Shown: piece after piece, positions 1 to 7,921 of the stretch
Layout of the letters: every line of letters starts with the position of its first letter
Position numbering within the stretch: position 1 is the stretch's first letter
Source of the DNA: Pedobacter arcticus A12
GTDB lineage: Bacteria > Bacteroidota > Bacteroidia > Sphingobacteriales > Sphingobacteriaceae
Direction: 5' to 3'
Length of the DNA: 64,000 nt
Assembly (NCBI RefSeq): GCF_000302595.1
Contig: NZ_AKZJ01000015.1
Span: forward strand, 58,837 to 122,836
Position numbers and translations under genes: made by a program
The notes under the pieces: model-generated
Databases searched by the model: none
What the model was told of the DNA's origin: nothing
The model's input: the letters and a program-made list of their open reading frames with translations, nothing else

Positions 1-1
1 A

Positions 2-322
2 TTTGGGGACAAGGGATATATTTCCCAGCAACTGTTCGAAACGCTCTTCTCCGGCGGGTTACATTTGGTAACAGGGATACGTAACAAGATGAAAAACAGC
101 TTAATGAGTATGCATGACAAGATCATGCTGAGAAAAAGATCTGTTATTGAAACAGTGAACGATGAACTGAAAAACATATGTCAGATTGAACATTCCAGAC
201 ATCGGTCATTTACCAATTTCATTGTCAATATCGTAGCTGGACTTGCTGCATATAGTTTCTTTCCTAAAAAACCAGCAATCAAATATCAAACAGTTAAATC
301 CAACCAAATAACACTGTTTTAA
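2..322 (+). CDS. IS982-family transposase, C-terminal part (cut by window edge)
   Basis: The frame is open from base 2 to a TAA at 320-322 and its 5' part lies outside the window. The visible part reads FGDKGYISQQLF, then HLVTGIRNKMKNSLM, RKRSVIETVNDELKN and NFIVNIVAGLAAYSFFPKKP. This is the C-terminal end of IS982-type DDE transposases, including the ERRF/IETVND-like segment that carries the last catalytic Glu. The first TTG/GTG-like start inside the window (base 65) is not the real start. The protein would cut and join the ends of its own element. Nothing shows that it is broken; truncation is by the window edge. Family assignment is from recognition of the motif string. Confidence 0.85.
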   Translation, partial: FGDKGYISQQLFETLFSGGLHLVTGIRNKMKNSLMSMHDKIMLRKRSVIETVNDELKNICQIEHSRHRSFTNFIVNIVAGLAAYSFFPKKPAIKYQTVKSNQITLF

Positions 323-337
323 TTATCGAACTCAGGT
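323..337 (+). repeat. Probable right terminal inverted repeat of the IS982-like element
   Basis: Immediately after the transposase stop the sequence runs into cgaactcaggt, ending at 337. Read on the other strand it starts ACCTGAGTTCG, and IS982-family ends commonly begin with ACC. The left end is outside the window, so the match between the two ends cannot be checked here. Confidence 0.45.
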
Positions 338-975
338 TATCAGTTAAACGTACAAAACGATGATGAGTCGAACAAATAAACATTTACATTTTTCAGAGTG
401 ATTGATAAAGCGAAGTTTTAACTGAGTGCGCTCTACTCTTTTCAGTGATTCTGAAATTTCAAACATCTCTTAAAAATTTTAAGAGCACAATATCCCGGTT
501 TCCGCTTCGCTGTTCGTGAATAACTGTTGCATGTCTAAGGCAGGTGTTAGTTCAGCGATATCGATACTCTCGGTTACACTTAATTCATCCGTCAATGATT
601 TTGCCTAGTCGCGACTTCGATTCAAACTATGCCATCTTTTTAAAAGAATATCAAACATCCGTTTGCTTATATTTTCAAATTTAATATGTTAAAATAAAAT
701 TTGTCTTTCTAGTCCTCTAGTGTAAGTTAACACTCCATCTTTAGGCTTAGTTAAATCTTAAAAGGCTTCTTAACAATGACTCAACGTGGTAAGTGAAAAA
801 TATGAGAGGGTCTCAGAAATCTAAATTGGGAATCCCATAAAACAGATTATTTTATCGTAGAAATATATAATGCTGGAAAAATCGATGTGTTGGTATCTCT
901 ATAATAATCTTTTACCCGTAAGTAAGTCATATTTATCGGGTCGAATAAATTTACAATTTTTTAAATTATGATAGT
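338..975. other. 638-bp region without a convincing gene
   Basis: No complete ORF, RNA gene or repeat was recognised. On the minus strand about 530-660 there is a frame open for roughly 40 codons (ending LFTNSEAETGILCS), which may be a decayed gene fragment but matches no family I can name. The region separates the IS982 end from the IclR gene and may be debris from the insertion. Confidence 0.3.
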
Positions 976-1701
976 TTACTCAGATAGTTTTTCTGATGTT
1001 TCCAGCGCAAGTTTGATCATCTGTTGACGAGTGGTGTCATTAAACCTAAAAGAGGGGGTGTAAATACTAAAACTAGCTATAACTTTTTTGTTTTTGTAAA
1101 TAGGTACAGCAACACCTATAATTTGTACCGTATCTTCAATTAAAGCGTAGCCTTGTTTTCTGATCAATTCAATTTGCTCAAAAAAGCCGATTCTGGATGC
1201 GGCATTTGGCCACACCTCTTTTTTCGGCAATCCATATTTTTTTAAATATTGGAGTACTTCTTTATCGTTTAAAAAAGCGATTAATAATCTCCCGGTAGAA
1301 GAGTCACAAGCCAATTTTTCATCAGAAGTTGTGGCTTGTATCAGTTGATTACTTTTTTTGTTTAGGATTATTTTTCGGCTGTTTTCTCTTAAAATAGCGA
1401 TTAAGCAGTTTTCGTTGAATGTTTCGGTTATGTGGTCTAAAACCGGGTCAGCTTTTTTAATCAATTCTTTAAAACCTAGCGTTCCTTGGCTTATCTCAAA
1501 TAATCTATTCCCGATTAAATAGCCTTTTTCATTTTCTGCTTTTTGGAGTAGTCCTCGGTTAACCAATGTTTTAATAATATTGGCACAGGTTGCCGTGTTT
1601 AGGTTCAAATCCTGAGCGATATTACCCATTAATTTAGGTCTGTTAATATCTTCGGCAACATATTCAATAATGTCAAATGCCCTGTGAATAACCTGTATCA
1701 T
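976..1701 (-). CDS. IclR-family transcriptional regulator
   Basis: This 241-aa protein has the two-domain IclR layout: an N-terminal winged helix-turn-helix (about residues 1-65, with LNLNTATCANIIKTLVNRGLL as recognition region) and a C-terminal effector-binding domain (about 75-241, with KLACDSSTGRLLIAFL and EDTVQIIGVAVPIYKNKKVIASFSIY). Length is normal for the family. IclR proteins bind a small-molecule effector and repress or activate nearby catabolic genes. The L-fucose cluster starts 1.8 kb away on the other strand. In Campylobacter jejuni an IclR-type gene sits at the head of the fucose locus, so control of 3479-13197 is a reasonable inference. The effector and operator are not identifiable from sequence. 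Confidence 0.85.
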   Translation of the reverse strand: MIQVIHRAFDIIEYVAEDINRPKLMGNIAQDLNLNTATCANIIKTLVNRGLLQKAENEKGYLIGNRLFEISQGTLGFKELIKKADPVLDHITETFNENCLIAILRENSRKIILNKKSNQLIQATTSDEKLACDSSTGRLLIAFLNDKEVLQYLKKYGLPKKEVWPNAASRIGFFEQIELIRKQGYALIEDTVQIIGVAVPIYKNKKVIASFSIYTPSFRFNDTTRQQMIKLALETSEKLSE

Positions 1702-1941
1702 GTTTTTAAGTCAAAAGTTTAAAATTATTGATAATAAATGTTTTAAAATATATTTTTATATTATCTTATTGACTAATATTGACCTAATTGTTAAAATGAG
1801 AGTTAAACCCAATGAATTCTAATCAGGTTCAAATTTTTATTGTAAGCTGTGCCACATTAGATGGCGATTCAAAGCCTCAATAGTATAGAAATACCGTTTT
1901 AAGGAAAAAAATAATACCCTTGCTAATCCGTAAATTTTAAG

Positions 1942-2403
1942 TTATATCCCCAAGATTAATTGATTGATTTTTTCCAAGCTCCTCCCTGCCGATGCGTTAT
2001 ATTTATTAAATATCTGACTAAGTTGTTGCATATAGCGAATTCCATAAAGCTGTGGATAGATTTGGGCCAAATCACTACGATTAAAGATTAAGTTTAATTC
2101 ATCCCAAGTTTTTTCAGCCTCAACTTTCCTGCCTTGTTGATATTCTATTTCCATCTTGGAAGTAAGAAAATGTATAAGCGTAGTATAATAAGTTTCACGA
2201 AGTAGTTCTTGTACACCATGACGTCCGTCTTTAATGATAGATGATTCCTCAAATTTTTTCTTTGCCAAATCATGTGCCTCGGCATATTTGCCATTTTCAA
2301 ATAAATTTGTTATTTTATCTTGGTCACTTGCAAGTATAGTGTCTTTAATTATACTGCGATATACTATGGCATGATTTTCAAGTCCAATTGCGTAATGTGT
2401 CAT
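1942..2403 (-). CDS. Hypothetical protein, probably helical, second gene of a two-gene cassette
   Basis: A 153-aa protein of no family I recognise. It is rich in predicted helix and contains a TPR-like stretch (about residues 28-60, NLFENGKYAEAHDLAKKKFEE, then a second helical pair around EIEYQQGRKVEAEKTWDEL). No signal peptide or membrane segment is seen. Its ATG overlaps the stop of the upstream DUF3883-like gene by four bases (ATGA at 2400-2403), a classic sign of translational coupling, so the two products probably act together. It could be a scaffold or a partner/immunity subunit; this is inference only. Confidence 0.7.
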   Translation of the reverse strand: MTHYAIGLENHAIVYRSIIKDTILASDQDKITNLFENGKYAEAHDLAKKKFEESSIIKDGRHGVQELLRETYYTTLIHFLTSKMEIEYQQGRKVEAEKTWDELNLIFNRSDLAQIYPQLYGIRYMQQLSQIFNKYNASAGRSLEKINQLILGI

Positions 2404-3116
2404 GTTTTAATTAAGATTTTAGGTGATAATTGATATGAATTATAAGTACTGACTCTAATCGAGTCATTTAAAAGTTTAACGGAATCAATCAAAATAAATT
2501 TTACAAAAAGATTATTTGCCAATCGAAAAGATTTTTCGATTGGTGGGGAAGAGTATACTCTTGCAATTATATAATATCCTTTGTTTGATATTACATTTTG
2601 AAAAAAAAATAACTCTGTTGCACTTAAATAGATAGAATTATCGAATGAACCGAAGGTAGTTTTAACATCAAAATACGCGGAGGCAACGGTAGACGATTCA
2701 CCTAAATAAGTATTTAAGACTTTTACCTCGATGTCGTAGGGCAGATAACTCTCTGTTTCACGATTAGGCCATTTAAGTGTTGAAGCTCCCATCCTGTTAG
2801 GGAGAAAGATATTTTTAAAATCTACTATATCAATAAGGTCATTGACCTTGCGCTCTCCTATATGTCCTATCTCTGAATTTGTATAAATCGTTTTGTTCCG
2901 GTCAAATACGGAATTTTCAAAATCAGGAATAGGCTTAACCATCGCTATAACGTTTAACAAAGATTTAACCTTGAGATCGAAAATACTCCTTAGAGTCTCA
3001 ACATTATGAGCTTTATTTTCATCCATGTACTTTTTATAAGCTTCCTTTCGCCGTTCTAATTCCGTGGGATCACCCGTTGGAAGCCAACCGTGATACTCTT
3101 CCAAAAAGTCATACAT
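2400..3116 (-). CDS. DUF3883-like (nuclease-fold?) protein, first gene of a two-gene cassette
   Basis: A 238-aa soluble protein. The middle and C-terminal half (about residues 95-205) reads IGERKVNDLIDIVDF, then YDIEVKVLNT, AYFDVKTTFG and NSIYLSATELFFFQNVISNKGYYIIARVY. This pattern (early Glu, D-x-x-V-K, S-x-x-E-L, Y-x-x-x-R-V) resembles the DUF3883/NOV domain, which has a restriction-endonuclease-like fold and is common in defence loci. The N-terminal 80 residues are charged and helical. It is translationally coupled to the gene at 1942. The cassette lies between two plus-strand blocks and has no link to sugar metabolism. A nuclease role is inference; the resemblance is recognised by eye only. 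Confidence 0.6.
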   Translation of the reverse strand: MYDFLEEYHGWLPTGDPTELERRKEAYKKYMDENKAHNVETLRSIFDLKVKSLLNVIAMVKPIPDFENSVFDRNKTIYTNSEIGHIGERKVNDLIDIVDFKNIFLPNRMGASTLKWPNRETESYLPYDIEVKVLNTYLGESSTVASAYFDVKTTFGSFDNSIYLSATELFFFQNVISNKGYYIIARVYSSPPIEKSFRLANNLFVKFILIDSVKLLNDSIRVSTYNSYQLSPKILIKT

Positions 3117-3478
3117 AAGAATCTAATATTTAAAACAAATTTATGAAATTTCTTATAAATTAATCAATCTTCCTAATTTGGTACATTTGGTGTCTGCGAC
3201 GTAAATAGATTCGGGTCAATTCTTTTCAGAACAGCAGTTTTAATTTCGAATTCCCAAAACTAAAGAACACTGTTACCACCTGTTATTTAATATTAGATCC
3301 TATTGATTACCCTTCAGCTCCGTGACCTCCGCGTCCTCCGTGGTAAAAAAAAAACGCTGTATCCTACGTGAAACCCTTTGTGTTTAAACAAAACCTCATC
3401 CAATAAGTTCCACAATATAAAATTTTTGTTTTATATAAAAATATTTATTTTATTTGATGTGCAATTATTTCTAAATAA
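3117..3478. other. Intergenic region upstream of the fucose cluster
   Basis: This 362-bp gap must hold the promoter of the fucose cluster on the plus strand and that of the DUF3883 cassette on the minus strand. No clear Bacteroidota promoter (TTG...TAnnTTTG) could be pinned down. The last 60 bases before 3479 are almost pure A/T. A GC-rich repeat-like segment lies at 3314-3346 and is listed separately. Confidence 0.4.
3314..3346. repeat. Short GC-rich repeat-like segment (ctccgtg/cctccg phrase)
   Basis: The stretch consists of near-copies of a 7-9 base unit (ctccgtga, cctccgcgt, cctccgtggt) followed by a run of A. On the other strand it reads ACCACGGAGGACGCGGAGG. This resembles the ACCACAGAGGACACAGAG phrase that turns up between genes in many unrelated bacteria. 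It stands out sharply from its A/T-rich surroundings. No function is known to me. Confidence 0.45.
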
Positions 3479-4726
3479 ATGAACGAAAGCAAAACCTCCA
3501 CTAGGTTCGCATTTATCATGATTACCTCTCTGTTTTTTATGTGGGGATTTGTGCATAATCTCGATCCAATTTTAATTCCACATCTTAAAAGAGCGTTTAG
3601 TTTATCAACTTTGCAGGCTTCTTTAGTGGATTCTGCGGTTTTCATTGCTTATTTCTTAATGGCATTGCCTGCCGGTGCAATCATGAAAAAGTATGGTTAT
3701 AAAGCGGGTATAATTACGGGACTATTGCTCTTTGCAATTGGCTCTTATTTGTTTATCCCATCTGCAAACACACAATTGTATGGGTTCTTCTTGCTTTCGC
3801 TTTTTGTAATTGCCTGCGGATTAACTATATTAGAAACAGCTGCCAATCCTTATGCGTCATTATTGGGTCCGCCAGAAAAAGCGGTACAACGGTTAAATTT
3901 GGCGCAATCTTTTAATGGTTTGGCGGCAACCTTAGCTCCAATTATCGGTGCTAAAATTATACTTACCGAGGGTTATTCTGATGAAGCTTTAAATGCGATG
4001 ACAGCCTCTGCCAGAGAAATTGCCTTAGCTTCTGAAGCCTCAAGTGTGAAAATGCCTTATTTAATTTTGGGTAGTATAATATTAGTTATTGCGGTAGTTT
4101 TCTATTTCATAAAATTGCCTGAAATTAAAGATGGAGAAGGTAGTGCATCTGGGGCTCATGTTTTTCATGCATTAAAACACCGCCATTTAAGCTGGGCAGT
4201 AGCCGCTCAGTTTTTTTATGTAGGGGCACAGGTTTGTGTGTTTAGCTTTTTTATTCTGTACGCTACTGAAGCCGCTGGAATTACCGAAATGGAAGCCGCA
4301 ACTTATGCCGGCTTTGGAGTAGGGATGGCTTTTATGATTGGCAGATTTGTGGGCACATTCTTTATGAAGTTTATAACACCCGTAAAATTATTGGCAATTT
4401 ATAGCTTAATATGTGTTGTTTTATCGGCTTTAGCCATGTTTATAACAGGAATGGCTGCCATATATTTAGTAATTGGTATTGCATTTTTTATGTCGATCAT
4501 GTTCCCCACTATTTTCTCTTTAGGAATTAAAGACTTGGGCGGAGATACGAAATTTGGAAGTAGTTTAATCATCATGTCTATTGTAGGTGGCGCACTTTTA
4601 CCTCCGCTTTTCGGTTATATAAGTGATGTTATTCATAATATTCAAATTGGTTATGTAGTTCCAGTAGTTTGTTTTGTAGTGATTTTCTTATTTGGTGTTA
4701 CCGGACATAAAGTTGTAAAAGTTTAA
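3479..4726 (+). CDS. fucP: FucP-type MFS sugar:proton symporter (L-fucose permease 1)
   Basis: A 415-aa major facilitator protein with twelve hydrophobic segments from about residue 10 to 412. It has the FucP signatures FFMWGFVHNLDPILIPHLKRAF near the N-terminus, LETAANPYASLLGP in the middle of the N-half, and SIMFPTIFSLGIKDLG plus GGALLPPLFGYISD in the C-half. FucP proteins import L-fucose with protons across the inner membrane. It is the first gene of the fucose cluster, with the mutarotase gene starting two bases after its stop. The ATG at 3479 gives a normal FucP N-terminus. A second, diverged paralogue lies at 10457. L-fucose as substrate rests on family and context. Confidence 0.88.
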   Translation: MNESKTSTRFAFIMITSLFFMWGFVHNLDPILIPHLKRAFSLSTLQASLVDSAVFIAYFLMALPAGAIMKKYGYKAGIITGLLLFAIGSYLFIPSANTQLYGFFLLSLFVIACGLTILETAANPYASLLGPPEKAVQRLNLAQSFNGLAATLAPIIGAKIILTEGYSDEALNAMTASAREIALASEASSVKMPYLILGSIILVIAVVFYFIKLPEIKDGEGSASGAHVFHALKHRHLSWAVAAQFFYVGAQVCVFSFFILYATEAAGITEMEAATYAGFGVGMAFMIGRFVGTFFMKFITPVKLLAIYSLICVVLSALAMFITGMAAIYLVIGIAFFMSIMFPTIFSLGIKDLGGDTKFGSSLIIMSIVGGALLPPLFGYISDVIHNIQIGYVVPVVCFVVIFLFGVTGHKVVKV

Positions 4727-4728
4727 AG

Positions 4729-5070
4729 ATGAAGAGATATATTTTAGCCCTTGATTTAAGAGAAAATTTAGAATTGATACATGAGTACGATGATTGGCAC
4801 AAAAAAGTATGGCCAGAGGTTTTAAAAAACATCGAAGACTCCGGTATTCTAAAAATGGAAATATTTAGGTTTTATAATCGTCTTTGTATGATTATAGAAA
4901 CTACCGATGATTTTACATTCGAGAGAAAAGGTAAAATGGATAAGGAAATAAAAAAAGTGATGGATTGGGAAAAGCTGATGTGGGACTATCAGGTTAAAAT
5001 ACCCGGTTCTAAACCCAAGGAAAAATGGGTTTTAATGGATAGCATTTTTGAATTTAATAGTAATAAATAA
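4729..5070 (+). CDS. RhaM-superfamily mutarotase, probably L-fucose mutarotase
   Basis: This 113-aa protein belongs to the L-rhamnose mutarotase (RhaM, DUF718) superfamily: MKRYILALDLRENLELIHEYDDWHK followed by VWPEVLKNIEDSGILKMEIF and MDWEKLMWDYQ. Length matches the family (about 105-115 aa). Such enzymes interconvert alpha and beta anomers of a 6-deoxy sugar in the cytoplasm. It starts two bases after fucP, so the two are surely cotranscribed. In the C. jejuni fucose locus a protein of this superfamily acts with the NAD-dependent fucose dehydrogenase, which supports fucose rather than rhamnose here. A true rhamnose enzyme is unlikely, since no other rhamnose gene is seen. Confidence 0.8.
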   Translation: MKRYILALDLRENLELIHEYDDWHKKVWPEVLKNIEDSGILKMEIFRFYNRLCMIIETTDDFTFERKGKMDKEIKKVMDWEKLMWDYQVKIPGSKPKEKWVLMDSIFEFNSNK

Positions 5071-5071
5071 A

Positions 5072-6715
5072 ATGGCAGCAAATTTAATTTTACAGTTAGA
5101 TAGAAAAGATAATGTGCTAGTTGCATTACAAGACTTAACTGCTGGAATGGATATTCAGTTTGAAGGATCTTCTATCATTATTAAAAATACGGTTCCTGCA
5201 AAGCATAAAGTTTTTATCAATGATATGCAAACGGGTGATGAAATCATTATGTACGGGGTTTTAGTGGGGAAAGTTCAACATGCCGTCAAAAGCGGAGAAC
5301 GTATGACTACTGAAAATACCCGCCATGCTGCAGAACCTTATGATTACCGAAAAGTAGATTATCAATGGCATAAACCTGATGTTTCTAAATTCGTTGACCG
5401 CACTTTTAACGGTTTCCACAGAAATGACGGAAATGTAGGTACGGCGAATTACTGGCTTTTTATTCCAACTGTATTTTGTGAAAACAGAAATATGGATGTA
5501 ATAAAGGAAACGTTGCACCAAACATTAGGATACGCAGTAACAGATAAGTACAAGCTGTTTTCAGAACACCTGATTCAAGATTTGAAAGATGGAAAATCGA
5601 TCACGGAGGTAGATTTTTCGCCGTCAACAGAACTACAAAAAGAAAGATTTTTTAAAAACGTTGATGGGATTAAGTTTTTAAACCATCAAGGCGGATGTGG
5701 TGGAACCAGACAAGATTCTGAAATGTTGGGTAAGCTATTAGCCGCTTACGCAAATCACCCGAACGTTGCAGGGGTAACACTTTTAAGTTTGGGATGCCAG
5801 CATTTACAGGTAGGTAATTTCTTGGCAGATATTAAAAATTACCATCCTAGTTTTGATAAGCCAGTTTTGGTTTTTGAACAGCAAAAAACGCAGAGTGAGG
5901 AAGTATTGATTAAGGGGGCAATACAAGAAACCATTCAAGGTTTAGTAGAAATCAATAAATTAGAGAGAAAGCCAGCTTCTTTAAAGCATTTGACCTTGGG
6001 TGTTAAATGTGGTGCAAGTGACGGTTTTAGTGGGATATCTGCTAATCCCGCGGTAGGTTATACAGCTGATTTATTAGTGACTTTAGGTGGTAAAGTGCTA
6101 TTGGCAGAGTTCCCCGAATTATGTGGGGCTGAGCAAAATATGATCGATCGTTGTGAGAATGAAGAAATCGCTAAAAAGTTTATCTATCTAATGCGGACTT
6201 ATGATGCGCAAGCTCATGCAGTGGGTTCAGGTTTTTTCATGAACCCTTCACCGGGTAACATTAAAGACGGGCTAATTACTGATGCGATTAAGAGTACAGG
6301 AGCCGCAAAAAAAGGAGGGACTTCTCCGGTAGTTGATGTTTTAGATTATACAGAACAGGCGATTAAACCTGGGTTGAGTTTAGTTTGTACACCCGGTAAC
6401 GATGTAGAAGCAACAACCGGCAAAGCGGGTAGCGGAGCTAATTTAATCTTGTTTACTACAGGTTTAGGTACGCCTACTGGCAATCCAATTTGTCCAGTGA
6501 TTAAAGTAGCCACCAACACTATACTCGCAAATAAAATGAGCGATATCATTGATATTGATACCGGAGCGATTATCAGAGGAGAGAAATCAATCCCAGAAAT
6601 GGGGGAAGAGATTTTAGAACTATGTATCAAAGTTGCCAGTGGAGAATTTGTTCCAAAAGCAGTTGCCTTAAACCAAGACGACTTTATTCCGTGGAAAAGA
6701 GGAGTTAGTTTATAA
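5072..6715 (+). CDS. UxaA-family dehydratase, probable L-fuconate dehydratase
   Basis: A protein of about 547 aa of the altronate/galactarate dehydratase family. An N-terminal SAF-like domain (residues 1-80) is followed by the large catalytic region with HRNDGNVGTANYWLFIPTV, NHQGGCGGTRQDSE, LGCQ, KCGASDGFSGISANPAVG, GAEQNM and GLGTPTGNPICPVIKVATN. I chose the ATG at 5072 because it directly precedes the SAF-like start (MAANLILQL); a TTG at 5048 lies inside the mutarotase gene. The family removes water from sugar acids. In this context the substrate should be L-fuconate, giving 2-keto-3-deoxy-L-fuconate. C. jejuni also uses a UxaA-type gene here, whereas Xanthomonas uses an enolase-superfamily enzyme. 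Altronate is the alternative, but no hexuronate genes are nearby. Confidence 0.82.
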   Translation: MAANLILQLDRKDNVLVALQDLTAGMDIQFEGSSIIIKNTVPAKHKVFINDMQTGDEIIMYGVLVGKVQHAVKSGERMTTENTRHAAEPYDYRKVDYQWHKPDVSKFVDRTFNGFHRNDGNVGTANYWLFIPTVFCENRNMDVIKETLHQTLGYAVTDKYKLFSEHLIQDLKDGKSITEVDFSPSTELQKERFFKNVDGIKFLNHQGGCGGTRQDSEMLGKLLAAYANHPNVAGVTLLSLGCQHLQVGNFLADIKNYHPSFDKPVLVFEQQKTQSEEVLIKGAIQETIQGLVEINKLERKPASLKHLTLGVKCGASDGFSGISANPAVGYTADLLVTLGGKVLLAEFPELCGAEQNMIDRCENEEIAKKFIYLMRTYDAQAHAVGSGFFMNPSPGNIKDGLITDAIKSTGAAKKGGTSPVVDVLDYTEQAIKPGLSLVCTPGNDVEATTGKAGSGANLILFTTGLGTPTGNPICPVIKVATNTILANKMSDIIDIDTGAIIRGEKSIPEMGEEILELCIKVASGEFVPKAVALNQDDFIPWKRGVSL

Positions 6716-6745
6716 TCGAAATTTAAATCCAAATAAAAGAAGAAG

Positions 6746-7507
6746 GTGTTTAGTTTAAAAGGAAAATCAGCAGTAATTACAGGTGGCGGTAGTGGAATAG
6801 GAAAAGCAATATCCGTTCTGTTTGCCAAACAAGGAGCTAAAGTTTATATATTAGAACTGAATGAGCAATCTGCACAACAGGCAGTAGAAGAAATTCAAGC
6901 TTTCGGGGAAGCGCAGGCATTTTCATGCGATGTAAGCAAGCAAAACCAAGTTCTGGCGACATTTAGCAAGATAGGGAAAGTTGATATTTTAGTAAATAAT
7001 GCGGGAATCGCTCATATTGGTAACCTAGAGAAAACTGCAGAAGCGGAGTTTGAAAGGGTTTATCAAGTAAATGTAAAAGGTGCTTATAATTGTTTGTACG
7101 CAGCTATTCCTGCGATGAAAAAAGCTGGTGGCGGAGCAATTTTAAACATGGCTTCCATTGCTTCCGTTGTTGGTATTGCAGATCGTTTTGCGTATTCAAT
7201 GAGTAAAGGTGCAATTTATGCGATGAGCATGTCAGTAGCTCGTGATTTTATTGCGGATGGCATTCGCAGTAATAGCATATCTCCAGCGAGGGTACATACG
7301 CCTTTTGTTGATGGTTTTATCGCAAAAGCCTATCCTGATAATCAGAAAGAAATGTTCGAGAAATTATCTAAAAGCCAACCGATTGGTCGTATGGCAAAAC
7401 CAGATGAAATTGCAGCTTTAGCACTGTATTTATGTTCTGATGAAGCTGGGTTTATTACTGGAAACGATTATCCGATTGATGGAGGATTTATTAAGTTGAA
7501 TAATTAA
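6746..7507 (+). CDS. SDR dehydrogenase, probable 2-keto-3-deoxy-L-fuconate 4-dehydrogenase
   Basis: A 253-aa classical short-chain dehydrogenase. It shows the cofactor motif TGGGSGIG near residue 12, NNAG near residue 80, the catalytic Ser in NMASIASVVG and the Tyr/Lys pair in YSMSKGA, with DGGFI at the end. The start is a GTG at 6746 preceded by a purine-rich agaagaag; no ATG in this frame lies before the Rossmann motif. Placed directly after the dehydratase, it should oxidise 2-keto-3-deoxy-L-fuconate to 2,4-diketo-3-deoxy-L-fuconate with NAD+, as in the Xanthomonas campestris route. The substrate is inferred from gene order. Confidence 0.82.
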   Translation: MFSLKGKSAVITGGGSGIGKAISVLFAKQGAKVYILELNEQSAQQAVEEIQAFGEAQAFSCDVSKQNQVLATFSKIGKVDILVNNAGIAHIGNLEKTAEAEFERVYQVNVKGAYNCLYAAIPAMKKAGGGAILNMASIASVVGIADRFAYSMSKGAIYAMSMSVARDFIADGIRSNSISPARVHTPFVDGFIAKAYPDNQKEMFEKLSKSQPIGRMAKPDEIAALALYLCSDEAGFITGNDYPIDGGFIKLNN

Positions 7508-7575
7508 GTTGTAAGTGGTAGGTTATAAGTAGTAAGTTTTAAGTAGTAGGTTTTAAGTAGTAAGTAGCAAGACTA
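7508..7575 (+). repeat. Degenerate short tandem repeat (taagtagtaagtttt type)
   Basis: Right after the SDR stop, units such as gtaagtggtaggtt, ataagtagtaagtttt and aagtagtaggtttt follow each other with small changes. No ORF or stable hairpin. It directly precedes the 67-bp repeat array. Confidence 0.6.
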
Positions 7576-7612
7576 AAATCGTATAAAGTGAGAAGTAAAA
7601 AAATAATTAAAT

Positions 7613-7921
7613 CATTCTCTCATTCAAAATTTAATCATTAAATAAAGCGCAATGAATAAGATATTGCAGAATATTCAGTCATTCTCTCATCCAAAATTTA
7701 ATCATTAAATAAAGCGCAATGAATAAGATATTGCAGAATATTCAGTCATTCTCTCATCCAAAATTTAATCATTAAATAAAGCGCAATGAATAAGATATTG
7801 CAGAATATTCAGTCATTCTCTCATCCAAAATTCAATCATCAAATAAAGAACAATGAATAAGATGTTTGAGAGTATTCAATAATTCTCTCATTCAAAATTC
7901 AATCATTAAATAAAAAATCAA
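7613..7921 (+). repeat. 67-bp direct tandem repeat, four full copies plus a partial fifth
   Basis: Copies start at 7613, 7680, 7747 and 7814. Copies 2 and 3 look identical, copies 1 and 4 carry a few changes, and a diverged partial copy runs from 7881 to the start of the next gene. Each unit contains aaataaagcgcaatgaataag, which resembles the translation start of the FAH gene at 7922 (aaataaaaaatcaaatgaaa). Each unit therefore opens a tiny reading frame. The first two full frames (7652-7708 and 7719-7775) encode MNKILQNIQSFSHPKFNH and stop. The third (from 7786) runs on for 24 residues because TAA has become CAA, and the fourth (from 7853) is nine residues. The period is not a multiple of three. 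Confidence 0.95.

Noticed and set aside
530..660. About 40 open codons on the minus strand after the IS982 end
   Set aside because: No start, no family match and too short; left as a possible remnant only.
3445..3645. 66-aa minus-strand ORF over the start of fucP
   Set aside because: It lies opposite clear FucP coding sequence and has no family features; an antisense shadow.
6346..6828. 160-aa minus-strand ORF opposite the end of the dehydratase gene and the start of the SDR gene
   Set aside because: Both plus-strand genes have strong family motifs; this frame shows none.
7652..7882. Micro-ORFs in the 67-bp repeats as separate small-protein genes
   Set aside because: The frames change from copy to copy and the last copies lose the sequence; reported as a repeat feature instead of as genes.
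7613..7921. CRISPR array
   Set aside because: The units are contiguous tandem copies without unique spacers and no cas genes are present.
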